A DNA stretch of 64,000 bases from Pseudomonas entomophila (lineage in GTDB: Bacteria > Pseudomonadota > Gammaproteobacteria > Pseudomonadales > Pseudomonadaceae): contig NZ_JARPQB010000004.1 of the NCBI RefSeq assembly GCF_029478665.1, positions 1 to 64,000 of the forward strand. The letters run 5' to 3'. Of the stretch, positions 47,784 through 56,246 are shown piece by piece (positions within the stretch are counted from its first letter, which is position 1; each line of letters opens with the position of its first letter). A program made the position numbers and the translations under genes. The notes under the pieces are model-generated. The model was not told where the DNA came from, ran no database searches, and worked only from the letters and a program-made list of their open reading frames with translations.

Positions 47784-50531
47784 ATGAAAACTCGTTACGT
47801 CAGTCATGCCGGTGTGCGCTATGTCAGCGACCACCTCAAGGACTTCCCTCGCCCCGACCGCGCCGCCGCCACGGCCATCCGCAACTGGGCCGCTCGGCGC
47901 GGGCAAACCCTCGACCCCGACCGTACCGATGTGGTCGTGCTGCACCATCAATGGCGCCACGGTGTTGGCGAGGTTGGGAGGGTGGTACAGAAGATGACGC
48001 TGACCCAGGCGGTGCTGGCCAACTGGCAGGGCGAGTCGAGCAACAACCTCCTCGGCGCAGCCTTCGGCAGGCCCTGGGCCGGGAGTTTTCCGGACAGCCA
48101 GCGCATCACCCTGGTCGACCGGCTCACCCCGCCGAACCCGCTGCCCAACGCTAGCGCCTACGGCATCTACAACGGCCTTTTCCGCCAGACCGAACCCAGC
48201 GAGTACAGCGCCCGTACGCATGTAGCGCTCGCAGCGGAAGACTTCCAGCAGTTCATCTGGGACCTCGACTTCCACAGTACCTACAAGACCATGCTGGATA
48301 CCTACTGGCGCCGCCGCGCCAGCAGTCACCGCCTGGCAGCGAAGATCGCCTTCATCACCGCCTGCAACCGCCAGGTCGCCGAAGGCAGCCTCGACGACCC
48401 GGCGCGCCGCCTCGCCTGGCGCGCGGCGGGGCTGGAGCAGGCGCCCGCACCGTTACACCTGCGCTTTCTCAACATCTATGGCTATGTCGCCACCGACCTG
48501 CTGCAGATCAGCGACCCGGCAAGCGGCCTGACCCTGCTCTACATCCCAGGCAACGCCGCGCCGCTGCATACGTTCGCCAGCCCCAGCGCGCTGCAGGACT
48601 GGGTCGCCAGCCTGTGCCGCAAGCCCGACACCCGTGCCGCCCTGCAACAGCACTTCGCCTTGGCCGACCTGCCCGACGGCCTCGACTTCAGCGGCCTGGC
48701 CACCGCGCTGGACGGTCTCGCCGTGTACCCCGCCCTCAACCACCTGTCCAGCAACCGTCCAGGCTTCACCGCTGAAGGCGTTTGGCATCCACACACCTAT
48801 GTCAACTACAAACCCGACCAATACAGCCCGCTGATCGAGGGCGACCTGTTCCTGGCCCTGACCCGGCAGCAACGCAAACGCAGCTACGAGGATGCCGACT
48901 ACCGCATCACCAGTAACGGTGAAGTGAGCAAAGCCCGCTGGCGGGGCTACCTGAACGCGGCGGTCAACCTGCTCGCTCCGCTGGCCATCGTGGTGCCAGA
49001 ACTGGCGCCGATCTTCGCCCTGGGCGGCATCGCCCAGTTCGGCCTGGGCCTGGACCAAGCGATCAATGCTCATGGCCAGGAGGAACGCGCCGAGGGCGTG
49101 GGCAACGCCACCTTCGGCCTGCTCAATGCCCTGCCGCTGGTGCACGCTGGCCTGACCCGCGACGTAGCGCCATACCGAGTCAGGAACGAGGGTTTCATCG
49201 CGCCACAGGAGGTCAATGGTCGCTTGGGATACCCACTGAGCCCAGTCTCACCACCGCACTTGCCGGTCGACGAGGTCGCGCCTTACTTTCATATCCCCGA
49301 AGCCATTCCAGCAATCCCGGGTGCCGATGCAGCCACCTACGCAGCCATCGACCGGGTACCCCGCTACGACGGGACGCCTGACCTGCTGGCCGCCTCCGTG
49401 GGTGGGTACAACGCAGAGATGGTCTACGACCTGGAGAGTGACAGCTTTATCTTCGAAGGCGACCTCAACGAAGTCGACCCAATTCATTACACCCCCCAGG
49501 CTGGCAGCCGCGACCTGCTACCGGTGAATCTGCGCAACCGGGTCGTCACCGACCCGATGCGCATGGCCACCCTGCGCGCACTCGGCGTGGACCTGCACCT
49601 GCCGGTGGCGATACCCGATGCGCCAACCACCGGCATCCAGCCAATTCCACGGCAGTTCCTTGGTCTCTGGATCGGCGACAAGATCATCGACGCGCCATTG
49701 CTGACCAATCTGGGCAACAACGCCGAACGCTTGAATGAAACTGCCTACAACCTGCGCCTTTACCTGTCCAAGGCCAACGCTGGCCCCTACGCCGAAAACC
49801 TGCGCCTGCTGGGAATACATGCACCCGGCATCCAGGTGCTGCCCCTGGAAGAACAACCATGGTTCATCAGTTTTCGAGATGGGCCCTACCATGCCCAGTA
49901 CCAAGCCGCGATAGCCGGTGGCAACTTCTCGTCAGCCTCGGATGTGCTGCGTTATCCAATGCTGCACAGTGAAGGCGGCATCTACATGGACGTCGACGAC
50001 AGCTTGCTGGCCGTGGGTGAACATCCCTATGTCGCCGCCGGTCAACCGCTCGGCAACCCAGGCGAAGCCATCGAGCAAGTCGAGCTAAGCACCAGCGACG
50101 ACGGGCTGCTGCTGTTCCCACCGATGTCCAATGAAAAGCTCGGCATGAACTGGCAGTTCAATACCAGCGTGATCGGCAGCCACGCCGGCAACCCGACATT
50201 GCGGGCGATCAGCGAGGAAATGCGCAGCCGTTACCTGGCCGAACCAGGTTTCTATGACAGCCGGCCCAGCCTGCGCCAGGACCCGCAGGGCTTCTATCGC
50301 TATGCCGCCAATCTCAACCGCCTGACCGGTCCCGGGCTGCTCACCGACGTGGTCGACCAGCACCTGCCGACGCTCAAGCTCCTGCGGCAGATCACCAACC
50401 TGTACCAGATGCCCCGCATCAACGCCGGCGTGTATGTGGACCTGGACCGCTTTCAGGCGGTCTCGCGGCATTTGCTGCCGTTCAACCGCTTGGTGCGCGT
50501 GGGAAACAATCACTCATGGGCCAAGCCTTGA
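47784..50531 (+). CDS. DUF6543/dermonecrotic-like protein with TcdB-type glycosyltransferase domain (toxin A of pair)
   Basis: 915 residues, no signal peptide. The N-terminal two-thirds resembles the DUF6543 dermonecrotic-toxin-like family of Pseudomonas, with RWRGYLNAAVNLLAPLAIVV and IFALGGIAQFGLGLDQA forming a hydrophobic segment (about 390-435) that might insert in a membrane. The C-terminal third is a GT-A domain like large clostridial glucosylating toxins: W629 in LGLWIGDK, D720-x-x-R723 in SASDVLRYP, and D736-V-D738 in GGIYMDVDD. The D/R/D/D spacing equals TcdB D270/R273/D286/D288. It probably glycosylates a host protein; acceptor and sugar are unknown. The start MKTRYVSHAG is chosen; the frame begins 75 nt earlier. 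Confidence 0.82.
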   Translation: MKTRYVSHAGVRYVSDHLKDFPRPDRAAATAIRNWAARRGQTLDPDRTDVVVLHHQWRHGVGEVGRVVQKMTLTQAVLANWQGESSNNLLGAAFGRPWAGSFPDSQRITLVDRLTPPNPLPNASAYGIYNGLFRQTEPSEYSARTHVALAAEDFQQFIWDLDFHSTYKTMLDTYWRRRASSHRLAAKIAFITACNRQVAEGSLDDPARRLAWRAAGLEQAPAPLHLRFLNIYGYVATDLLQISDPASGLTLLYIPGNAAPLHTFASPSALQDWVASLCRKPDTRAALQQHFALADLPDGLDFSGLATALDGLAVYPALNHLSSNRPGFTAEGVWHPHTYVNYKPDQYSPLIEGDLFLALTRQQRKRSYEDADYRITSNGEVSKARWRGYLNAAVNLLAPLAIVVPELAPIFALGGIAQFGLGLDQAINAHGQEERAEGVGNATFGLLNALPLVHAGLTRDVAPYRVRNEGFIAPQEVNGRLGYPLSPVSPPHLPVDEVAPYFHIPEAIPAIPGADAATYAAIDRVPRYDGTPDLLAASVGGYNAEMVYDLESDSFIFEGDLNEVDPIHYTPQAGSRDLLPVNLRNRVVTDPMRMATLRALGVDLHLPVAIPDAPTTGIQPIPRQFLGLWIGDKIIDAPLLTNLGNNAERLNETAYNLRLYLSKANAGPYAENLRLLGIHAPGIQVLPLEEQPWFISFRDGPYHAQYQAAIAGGNFSSASDVLRYPMLHSEGGIYMDVDDSLLAVGEHPYVAAGQPLGNPGEAIEQVELSTSDDGLLLFPPMSNEKLGMNWQFNTSVIGSHAGNPTLRAISEEMRSRYLAEPGFYDSRPSLRQDPQGFYRYAANLNRLTGPGLLTDVVDQHLPTLKLLRQITNLYQMPRINAGVYVDLDRFQAVSRHLLPFNRLVRVGNNHSWAKP

Positions 50532-50561
50532 ACCACAGGGCCTGACACGCCCACCGAGCCC

Positions 50562-50645
50562 GTAGGAGCCAGCTTGCTGGCGAACCAAGCACCGCAGTAC
50601 CTGGCACCGGCTGCGCCAGTGTTCGCCGGCAACGCCGGCTCCTAC
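50562..50645. repeat. REP inverted pair between the two toxin genes
   Basis: Arms GTAGGAGCCAGCTTGCTGGC and GCCGGCAACGCCGGCTCCTA form an imperfect pair of the GTAGGAGCC type. It lies 30 nt after the first toxin stop, so it may mark the end of that transcript and suggests the second gene has its own promoter. Confidence 0.8.
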
Positions 50646-50761
50646 AACAATCTTTCAGCGGCCAAGGACTGCACGACTCAAGGTAGTAAGCATGTACAAC
50701 AGGTCGAGCCATGGCCTTCGCTACCGTGGGGTCTCTATTTCGCCACAACGATAGACTCTCC

Positions 50762-53482
50762 ATGACATCCACCTTCGTAAACGCTGCGGGCAAACAGTTC
50801 GTACGCGACCACCTTAAACACATCCCGCAGCCCTATGAGCAAGCCTCCATCGCCATGCGTGAATGGCTGCAGGAACAAGGTCATGACTTCGACCCGGATC
50901 AGACAGACGTAGTCACCCTGCGCTACTTTGGCAATCAGGCAGTCATCGACCAGCGTCTTTCACTCACCCAGGCGTTGCTCTCGGACTGGCAAGGTGAAAG
51001 TGAGGTCCTGGTCGGGATTTTCACTGGCCACTGGGTGGGCCGCTTTCCACAGGGACCACTCACCCTTGTTGATCGCCTCCCTGATATCGGGGCGATTAAC
51101 GGCGCCCTCACCTTCAGCACTTTCAACGGACTTTTCCGCAGGACCACCCCGCCTCGCTACGACAGCACCACGCTCTTGTCGGTGGATGTCGAGGCCATGC
51201 AGAAATACATCTCTCACCTGAATTTCCACACCCTCTTCGTCTCGCAGCTGGACGCTTACTGGCAACAGGGTACGAACACCCATGCCCAGTCTTTGCAAAT
51301 AAGCTACCTCGCCGCCTGCAACAAACAGGTCGAGGAAGGTTCATTGAGCGACGCTGGCCGGCAGATGGCCTGGCAAGCCGCTGGGATCATGGACAAGGTC
51401 GATGACCTGCAGGTCAGGCCCTTGAACGTTTATGGCTACGCGGCCACCGACCTGATCTACATCAAACGCCCAGCACAGCCGCAGGTGCTGCTGTACCTGC
51501 CAGGCAACGCTTCGCCCTTCCACGAGTTCGACACCCTGTCGGCAATGAAGGACTGGTTCGCGCAACAGTGTCGCGACAGCGCAAAGCGTCAGAGGCTGCT
51601 CCAATATTTCAAAATGTCCGACGCCCCCGACGGGTTCAATTTCAGTGGGCTGGAGACCGCCCTCCACGGCCTTGCCGCCTACCCACAGCGCTACGAACGA
51701 GGCTATGAATCCGGCTTTACCTACGACGGCTACTGGCCCGCTGGCGAATACGTCAACTACAAGTCCGACCATTACAGCCCTGCGCTCGAAGGTGACCTGT
51801 TCACCGCCATTACTGCGCGACAACGAAAACACAGCTATGACGATGCGCATTTTTCCATCACCACCAATGCACAAGTGTCCAAGGCACGCTGGCGCGGCTA
51901 CCTGGTGACCACGCTCAATCTGGTGGCGCCCCTGGCCCTGGTGGTTCCCGAGCTGATTCCACTGCTCGCCGTCGGCGGTATCGCGCAGCTTGGCCTGGGC
52001 ATCGACCAGATCGTCAACGGCAAGACCGCCCAGGATAAGTCCGATGGCGGGGAAAACGTCCTGTTCGGTCTGTTGAATGCCGCCCCCTTGACCGTCTTGG
52101 CTGCCGATCGCGTGCAAACGTTCTTCACTGGAAACAGCCTGGAATTCGTCGCCCCCCATCGCGTTAACGATCAGATTGGCTACCCCCTGAGCCCCGTGGG
52201 TGCATCTCGTTTACCCCAACTTGACGAAGCGGTGGCAGGCGCTTTCTCCCCAAACGTACCGGTAGCGCTTCCGGAAGATAGCTATTTAGCCGATCACATC
52301 ACCCGGTTCCTTGATAGTAAAGGCATTAACCAGATGACGGCTGTCATAGAGGAAAAACCGGTCGACATAGTGTATGACAGTGAACACGATGCCTTCATGG
52401 TTAAACCCGTTGCAGGAAGCCACGCAGCACCGACCTATTATCGAGTAGAAAACCCAGAAGACGGTTGGGTGGCCATCGATGCTCCATCACCGGCCACAGA
52501 TGAAATGCGTATGCGCACATTGCGAGCGCTGGGTGTGGACCTGCAGCTGCCGATCAAGATCCCCCCGTTGGAAACCAGCAAATTAGCCAATCTCCCGAAG
52601 AAAATTTTCAGCATCTGGATCGGCGACAACCCCATCCCCTCGGATCAACTGGAAACACTCAGAAGCAACGTCCAAAAACTATCGACCTCCGACAGTAAAT
52701 TCACTTACCAGGTTTACCTGTCAAACAAAAATCCCGCTGCGTACGCGGCGCAACAGGAACAGCTTAGAGGGTTTCCCCCGCCATTGAAGGTGGAAACACT
52801 GGAAGATCAAATCTGGTACAACGAGGTTGAACAACCTCATTTCTTCGACCACTACAGCAAGGCACTTGACAACAAACACTACGCCATGGCCAGCAATGTA
52901 CTCCGCTATCCAATTCTCAATCAGGAGGGCGGATTCTATATGGACATTGACGACACCTTACTAACCGACACCACATCCAACGACAACATAGCCCTCATCG
53001 CAAAACACAACATCCGGGCCCCCGAAGAAGGGCTGGTACTGAAGCGCCCCGTAAACTTCGAACCCCTGAACTTGCATTGCGACTATGCCAATACCCCTAT
53101 CGGCAGCCATGCCAATAACGATGTGCTAACGCAAATCTCTGATTTGATGCGCGACCGCTACCTCGAAAACGAAGAGTTATATGACACTCTTCCACCGCAA
53201 AAAACCGATCCCGGGTTCAAGGAATACGCCTTGAAAACGAACACAATGGATGGGCCTCGCTTGCTCAATGATGTAATCAAGAATGCGGATAAATTGGCGG
53301 ACAACAGCCTGTACAGACTGTACATCGGGCAGCAGTTAAAAAAACTGGAAGTACTCCCCCAGAAAAGTCCAATTTTTCTCCTGAGGGATTCACTTTCCGA
53401 CGCTATAGGCATCGAGGCACAAGAGTGGGCATTGGATCAGTTCATAAAGGTCGGCAACCTTCATTCCTGGATCCAACCCTGA
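50762..53482 (+). CDS. Paralogous DUF6543/glycosyltransferase toxin-like protein, catalytic Asp changed to Asn (toxin B)
   Basis: 906 residues, colinear with the preceding protein. Shared blocks include EGDLFTAITARQRKHSYDDA, SKARWRGYLVTTLNLVAPLA and VNYKSDHYSPA. The glycosyltransferase signature is W619 in FSIWIGDN, N712-x-x-R715 in ASNVLRYP and D728-I-D730 in GGFYMDIDD. The residue equivalent to TcdB D270 is Asn here. GC content drops in the 3' part (from about 52.25 kb). Ends with the shared HSW motif, as in the first copy. ATG at 50762 is used; an upstream in-frame ATG at 50711 exists. Confidence 0.8.
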   Translation: MTSTFVNAAGKQFVRDHLKHIPQPYEQASIAMREWLQEQGHDFDPDQTDVVTLRYFGNQAVIDQRLSLTQALLSDWQGESEVLVGIFTGHWVGRFPQGPLTLVDRLPDIGAINGALTFSTFNGLFRRTTPPRYDSTTLLSVDVEAMQKYISHLNFHTLFVSQLDAYWQQGTNTHAQSLQISYLAACNKQVEEGSLSDAGRQMAWQAAGIMDKVDDLQVRPLNVYGYAATDLIYIKRPAQPQVLLYLPGNASPFHEFDTLSAMKDWFAQQCRDSAKRQRLLQYFKMSDAPDGFNFSGLETALHGLAAYPQRYERGYESGFTYDGYWPAGEYVNYKSDHYSPALEGDLFTAITARQRKHSYDDAHFSITTNAQVSKARWRGYLVTTLNLVAPLALVVPELIPLLAVGGIAQLGLGIDQIVNGKTAQDKSDGGENVLFGLLNAAPLTVLAADRVQTFFTGNSLEFVAPHRVNDQIGYPLSPVGASRLPQLDEAVAGAFSPNVPVALPEDSYLADHITRFLDSKGINQMTAVIEEKPVDIVYDSEHDAFMVKPVAGSHAAPTYYRVENPEDGWVAIDAPSPATDEMRMRTLRALGVDLQLPIKIPPLETSKLANLPKKIFSIWIGDNPIPSDQLETLRSNVQKLSTSDSKFTYQVYLSNKNPAAYAAQQEQLRGFPPPLKVETLEDQIWYNEVEQPHFFDHYSKALDNKHYAMASNVLRYPILNQEGGFYMDIDDTLLTDTTSNDNIALIAKHNIRAPEEGLVLKRPVNFEPLNLHCDYANTPIGSHANNDVLTQISDLMRDRYLENEELYDTLPPQKTDPGFKEYALKTNTMDGPRLLNDVIKNADKLADNSLYRLYIGQQLKKLEVLPQKSPIFLLRDSLSDAIGIEAQEWALDQFIKVGNLHSWIQP

Positions 53483-53483
53483 C

Positions 53484-53506
53484 AAAAGCCGGGCAGAATG
53501 CCCGGC
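53484..53506 (-). terminator. Terminator of the che/mot operon
   Basis: On the minus strand GCCGGGCA-TTC-TGCCCGGC is followed by TTTTGTC: a perfect 8-bp stem with a short T-run, 4 nt after the DUF2802 stop. The hairpin also lies just past the toxin B stop on the plus strand. Confidence 0.85.
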
Positions 53507-53509
53507 ATA

Positions 53510-53905
53510 TCACTCACCGCGGTGCAGCTTGCTCATCAGCTGCGCCTCGGCCTGGGTCAGGCCGCAGGTCTGGGTGAGCTCTTCGACGCTCGCGCCCATC
53601 CCCACCAGCTTGGCCGCCTGGGTGAAGGTGACGCTGTTGGGATCGCGCTGCTCCAGTTGCTGGAGCTTCTCGGGCAACGGCGCCACCACCGCGCGCAACT
53701 CGTGGATGGCCTCACCCATGCGCACGGTACCGTTCTGGTAATCGTCCAGGCGCTTGCCCAGGTCCTTGATGCGCTGGTCGCGCAGGGCGTCGCCCTGGGC
53801 CTGCTGGGCCGCCAGCTCGCGCTGGCGCTTGCTGTAGTTGAGGAAGAACCACAGGCTCAGCGCCCAGAGCAGCGCCAGGAAGATGACAGCAACCTCGAAG
53901 ATCAA
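53510..53905 (-). CDS. DUF2802 protein of the chemotaxis operon
   Basis: 131 residues. One N-terminal membrane helix (MIFEVAVIFLALLWALSLWFF), a coiled-coil region with AQQAQGDALRDQRIKDLG, and a C-terminal helical domain (QAAKLVGMGASVEELTQTCG). This is the usual last gene of the Pseudomonas fleN-cheW block. Its function is not established. It begins 1 nt after the cheW stop. Confidence 0.88.
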   Translation of the reverse strand: MIFEVAVIFLALLWALSLWFFLNYSKRQRELAAQQAQGDALRDQRIKDLGKRLDDYQNGTVRMGEAIHELRAVVAPLPEKLQQLEQRDPNSVTFTQAAKLVGMGASVEELTQTCGLTQAEAQLMSKLHRGE

Positions 53906-53906
53906 C

Positions 53907-54386
53907 TCAGATGTTCTCCAGCTCGGACCACTCTTCCTCGGTCATCATCTTGTCCAGTTCGACCAGGATCAGCAGTTCGCCGTTCTTGTTGCACACGCCC
54001 TGGATGAACTTGGCCGACTCTTCGTTGCCGACGTTCGGCGCGGTCTCGATCTCCGACTGACGCAGGTAGACCACTTCAGCGACGCTGTCGACGAGGATGC
54101 CGACCACCTGCTTGTCCGCCTCGATGATGACGATTCGGGTGTTGTCGGTGACTTCGGTGGGCATCAGGCCGAAACGCTGGCGGGTGTCGATCACCGTCAC
54201 CACGTTGCCGCGCAGGTTGATGATGCCCAGCACGTAGCTGGGGGCGCCCGGAACCGGGGCGATCTCGGTGTAGCGCAGGACTTCCTGCACCTGCATGACA
54301 TTGATGCCGTAGGACTCGTTGTCCAGACGGAAGGTTACCCACTGCAGGATCGGATCTTCGGAACCTTGTGCAGACGACTTTTTCAT
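53907..54386 (-). CDS. cheW: Chemotaxis adaptor CheW
   Basis: 159 residues. A single CheW domain (about 15-155) with VTFRLDNESYGINVMQVQEV, GIINLRGNVVTVIDTRQRFG and LVDSVAEVV. CheW bridges receptors and CheA in the array. Its C-terminal acidic tail (MMTEEEWSELENI) is typical for the pseudomonad protein. It is separated from parP by 67 nt. Confidence 0.95.
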   Translation of the reverse strand: MKKSSAQGSEDPILQWVTFRLDNESYGINVMQVQEVLRYTEIAPVPGAPSYVLGIINLRGNVVTVIDTRQRFGLMPTEVTDNTRIVIIEADKQVVGILVDSVAEVVYLRQSEIETAPNVGNEESAKFIQGVCNKNGELLILVELDKMMTEEEWSELENI

Positions 54387-54453
54387 TCCCCTAGCCCTCT
54401 AAACCCGCCATCGGCGGTGTGCTCTGTATTGCCGCGGCAGTAGCGGCGTTGAT

Positions 54454-55383
54454 TCAGTTGTGTTTGGTGTTCATCTGCTTGACGGCGCCGCTGGCGATCA
54501 GCTCGGCCAGCGCGGCGACATCCAGCAGCGCGCACATGTGCTCGATCACCGTGCCGGCCAGCCAAGGGCGCTGCCCACGCTGGCTGCGCCACTTGATCTC
54601 GTTCGGGTCCAGGCGCAGGGAGCGGCTGACCTGGTGCACGGCCAGCCCCCATTCGTAGCCCTGGACGGAAATCACGTATTGCAGGCCCTGGCGAAAATCA
54701 TCGCGGTAACGGTCGGGCATGACCCAGCGCGCGGTATCCAGCACCTTCAGGTTGCCAGCCTGGCAGCTGAGGATGCCAAGGAACCAGTCCGGCTGGCCGA
54801 ACAATGGCGTCAGTTCCTGGCCGGCCAGGCTGTAGATCGAGCCCAGGCACACCAGTGGCACCGCCAGGGTGAGCCCGGCCACATCGAACAGCAGGCATTC
54901 GAACGGCTCGGCCGCCCAGTCCGGCCGACCATCGACCGTGGCGGGCGGCACCGGTGCCGCTGGCGCAGGCAAGTGGACATCGACCAGCGGCGCGACTGGC
55001 TCGGCGACCTGCACTTCGGTCAGGACTGGGATGCTGGCCTCGGCCACTACCTCAGTGTCGACCACACTGACGACCGGCTCAGGCACTGGCTGCACCGGTG
55101 GCAGTACGGTAGGCAGCACCTTGGCCTGGGGCTCGGCGAACGGCCGTGCCGCCACCGGCGCCGGGCTGGCGTGGCGCTGGGCGTCCAGGGCCTGCTCCTC
55201 GCGGACTGCGGCCTCGAACTCGTCGCTGGGCGCCTCTTCCACGTCGCCTGCCTCGTCCGCCGTCACTGTCTCAGGCAATTCGGGCAGGTCGAGGGTCTCG
55301 GTGGCTTCCTGCAACAGGCCATCGAGGTAGGATTGCAGCGCCAGTTGCGGCTTGCTGGTGATGCGCGGTGCCGAGTTCATCAA
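54454..55383 (-). CDS. parP: CheW-domain protein ParP
   Basis: 309 residues. A long Pro/Val/Ala-rich acidic N-terminal region (about 1-155) is followed by a CheW-like domain (about 160-305; LLFDVAGLTLAVPLVCLGSIY, AVHQVSRSLRLDP). In Vibrio and Pseudomonas ParP ties CheA and ParC together and anchors chemotaxis arrays at the pole. Overlaps parC by 4 nt, supporting that pairing. The Pro-rich linker is low complexity. Confidence 0.88.
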   Translation of the reverse strand: MMNSAPRITSKPQLALQSYLDGLLQEATETLDLPELPETVTADEAGDVEEAPSDEFEAAVREEQALDAQRHASPAPVAARPFAEPQAKVLPTVLPPVQPVPEPVVSVVDTEVVAEASIPVLTEVQVAEPVAPLVDVHLPAPAAPVPPATVDGRPDWAAEPFECLLFDVAGLTLAVPLVCLGSIYSLAGQELTPLFGQPDWFLGILSCQAGNLKVLDTARWVMPDRYRDDFRQGLQYVISVQGYEWGLAVHQVSRSLRLDPNEIKWRSQRGQRPWLAGTVIEHMCALLDVAALAELIASGAVKQMNTKHN

Positions 55384-56168
55384 GCCACCTGCAGCGCGGA
55401 ACGGTAAGTGAGCAGATGCTTGAGCAGCGCCCGATAGGCGACCACTCCACGGCTCTTGCCGTCGAACTGCGACGGCGTGACACCGTTGCGGCTGGCGTCA
55501 CGCAGGCGTGTATCAACCGGGATGTAGCCCTGCCAGACCTGGTCGCCATAGGTGTCGCGCAGCACCTTGAGGGTGCCCAGCGAGGCCTGGGTGCGACGGT
55601 CGAACAGGGTCGGGACGATCTGGTACGGCAAGGCCTGCTTGCGCGAGCGGTTGACCATGGCCAATGTGCCGACCATGCGCTCCAGGCCCTTGACCGCGAG
55701 AAACTCGGTCTGCACCGGGATCACCAGTTGCTGGCTGGCGGCCAGGGCGTTGACCATCAGCACGCCCAGCAAGGGCGGGCTGTCGATCAGGGCGAAGTCG
55801 AAATCCTGCCACAGCTGCGCCAGACTCTTGGCGATCACCAGGCCCAGGCCACTCTGGCCCGGCGACTGGCGCTCCAGCACGGCCAGCGCCGTGCTCGACG
55901 GCAGCAGCGAGATGCGCTCGTCGCTGGTGGGCAGCAGCAGCTGGCCCGGCAGGCCCTCGGGCACCGTGCCCTTGTGCAGGAACAGGTCGTAGCAGCTGTG
56001 CTCGAGCGCGTCGGGGTTGTGCCCGAAGTAGCTGGTCATCGAACCGTGCGGGTCGAGGTCGACGACGACCACGCGCTTGCCCGCCTCGGCCAGCAGGCCA
56101 GCGAGGGCGATGGTGGTGGTGGTCTTGCCGACGCCACCCTTTTGATTGGCTACTGCCCAGACTCTCAT
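55380..56168 (-). CDS. parC: ParA-like ATPase ParC
   Basis: 262 residues. Deviant Walker A KGGVGKTTTTIAL at residues 10-22, Walker A' VVVDLDPHGSMTSYFG and Walker B-like ALIDSPPLLGVL. It belongs to the MinD/ParA family and recruits chemotaxis proteins to the old pole. Coupled to parP by a 4-nt overlap. It is not a plasmid partition gene: no parB or centromere repeats are near it. Confidence 0.92.
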   Translation of the reverse strand: MRVWAVANQKGGVGKTTTTIALAGLLAEAGKRVVVVDLDPHGSMTSYFGHNPDALEHSCYDLFLHKGTVPEGLPGQLLLPTSDERISLLPSSTALAVLERQSPGQSGLGLVIAKSLAQLWQDFDFALIDSPPLLGVLMVNALAASQQLVIPVQTEFLAVKGLERMVGTLAMVNRSRKQALPYQIVPTLFDRRTQASLGTLKVLRDTYGDQVWQGYIPVDTRLRDASRNGVTPSQFDGKSRGVVAYRALLKHLLTYRSALQVA

Positions 56169-56246
56169 CGTGCGTTGCTTCCTCCCGGTATGGCCGACAG
56201 CCTTGCCGGGAACGGTGTGAAATTCAATGACGGGGTTTTGACGGAT

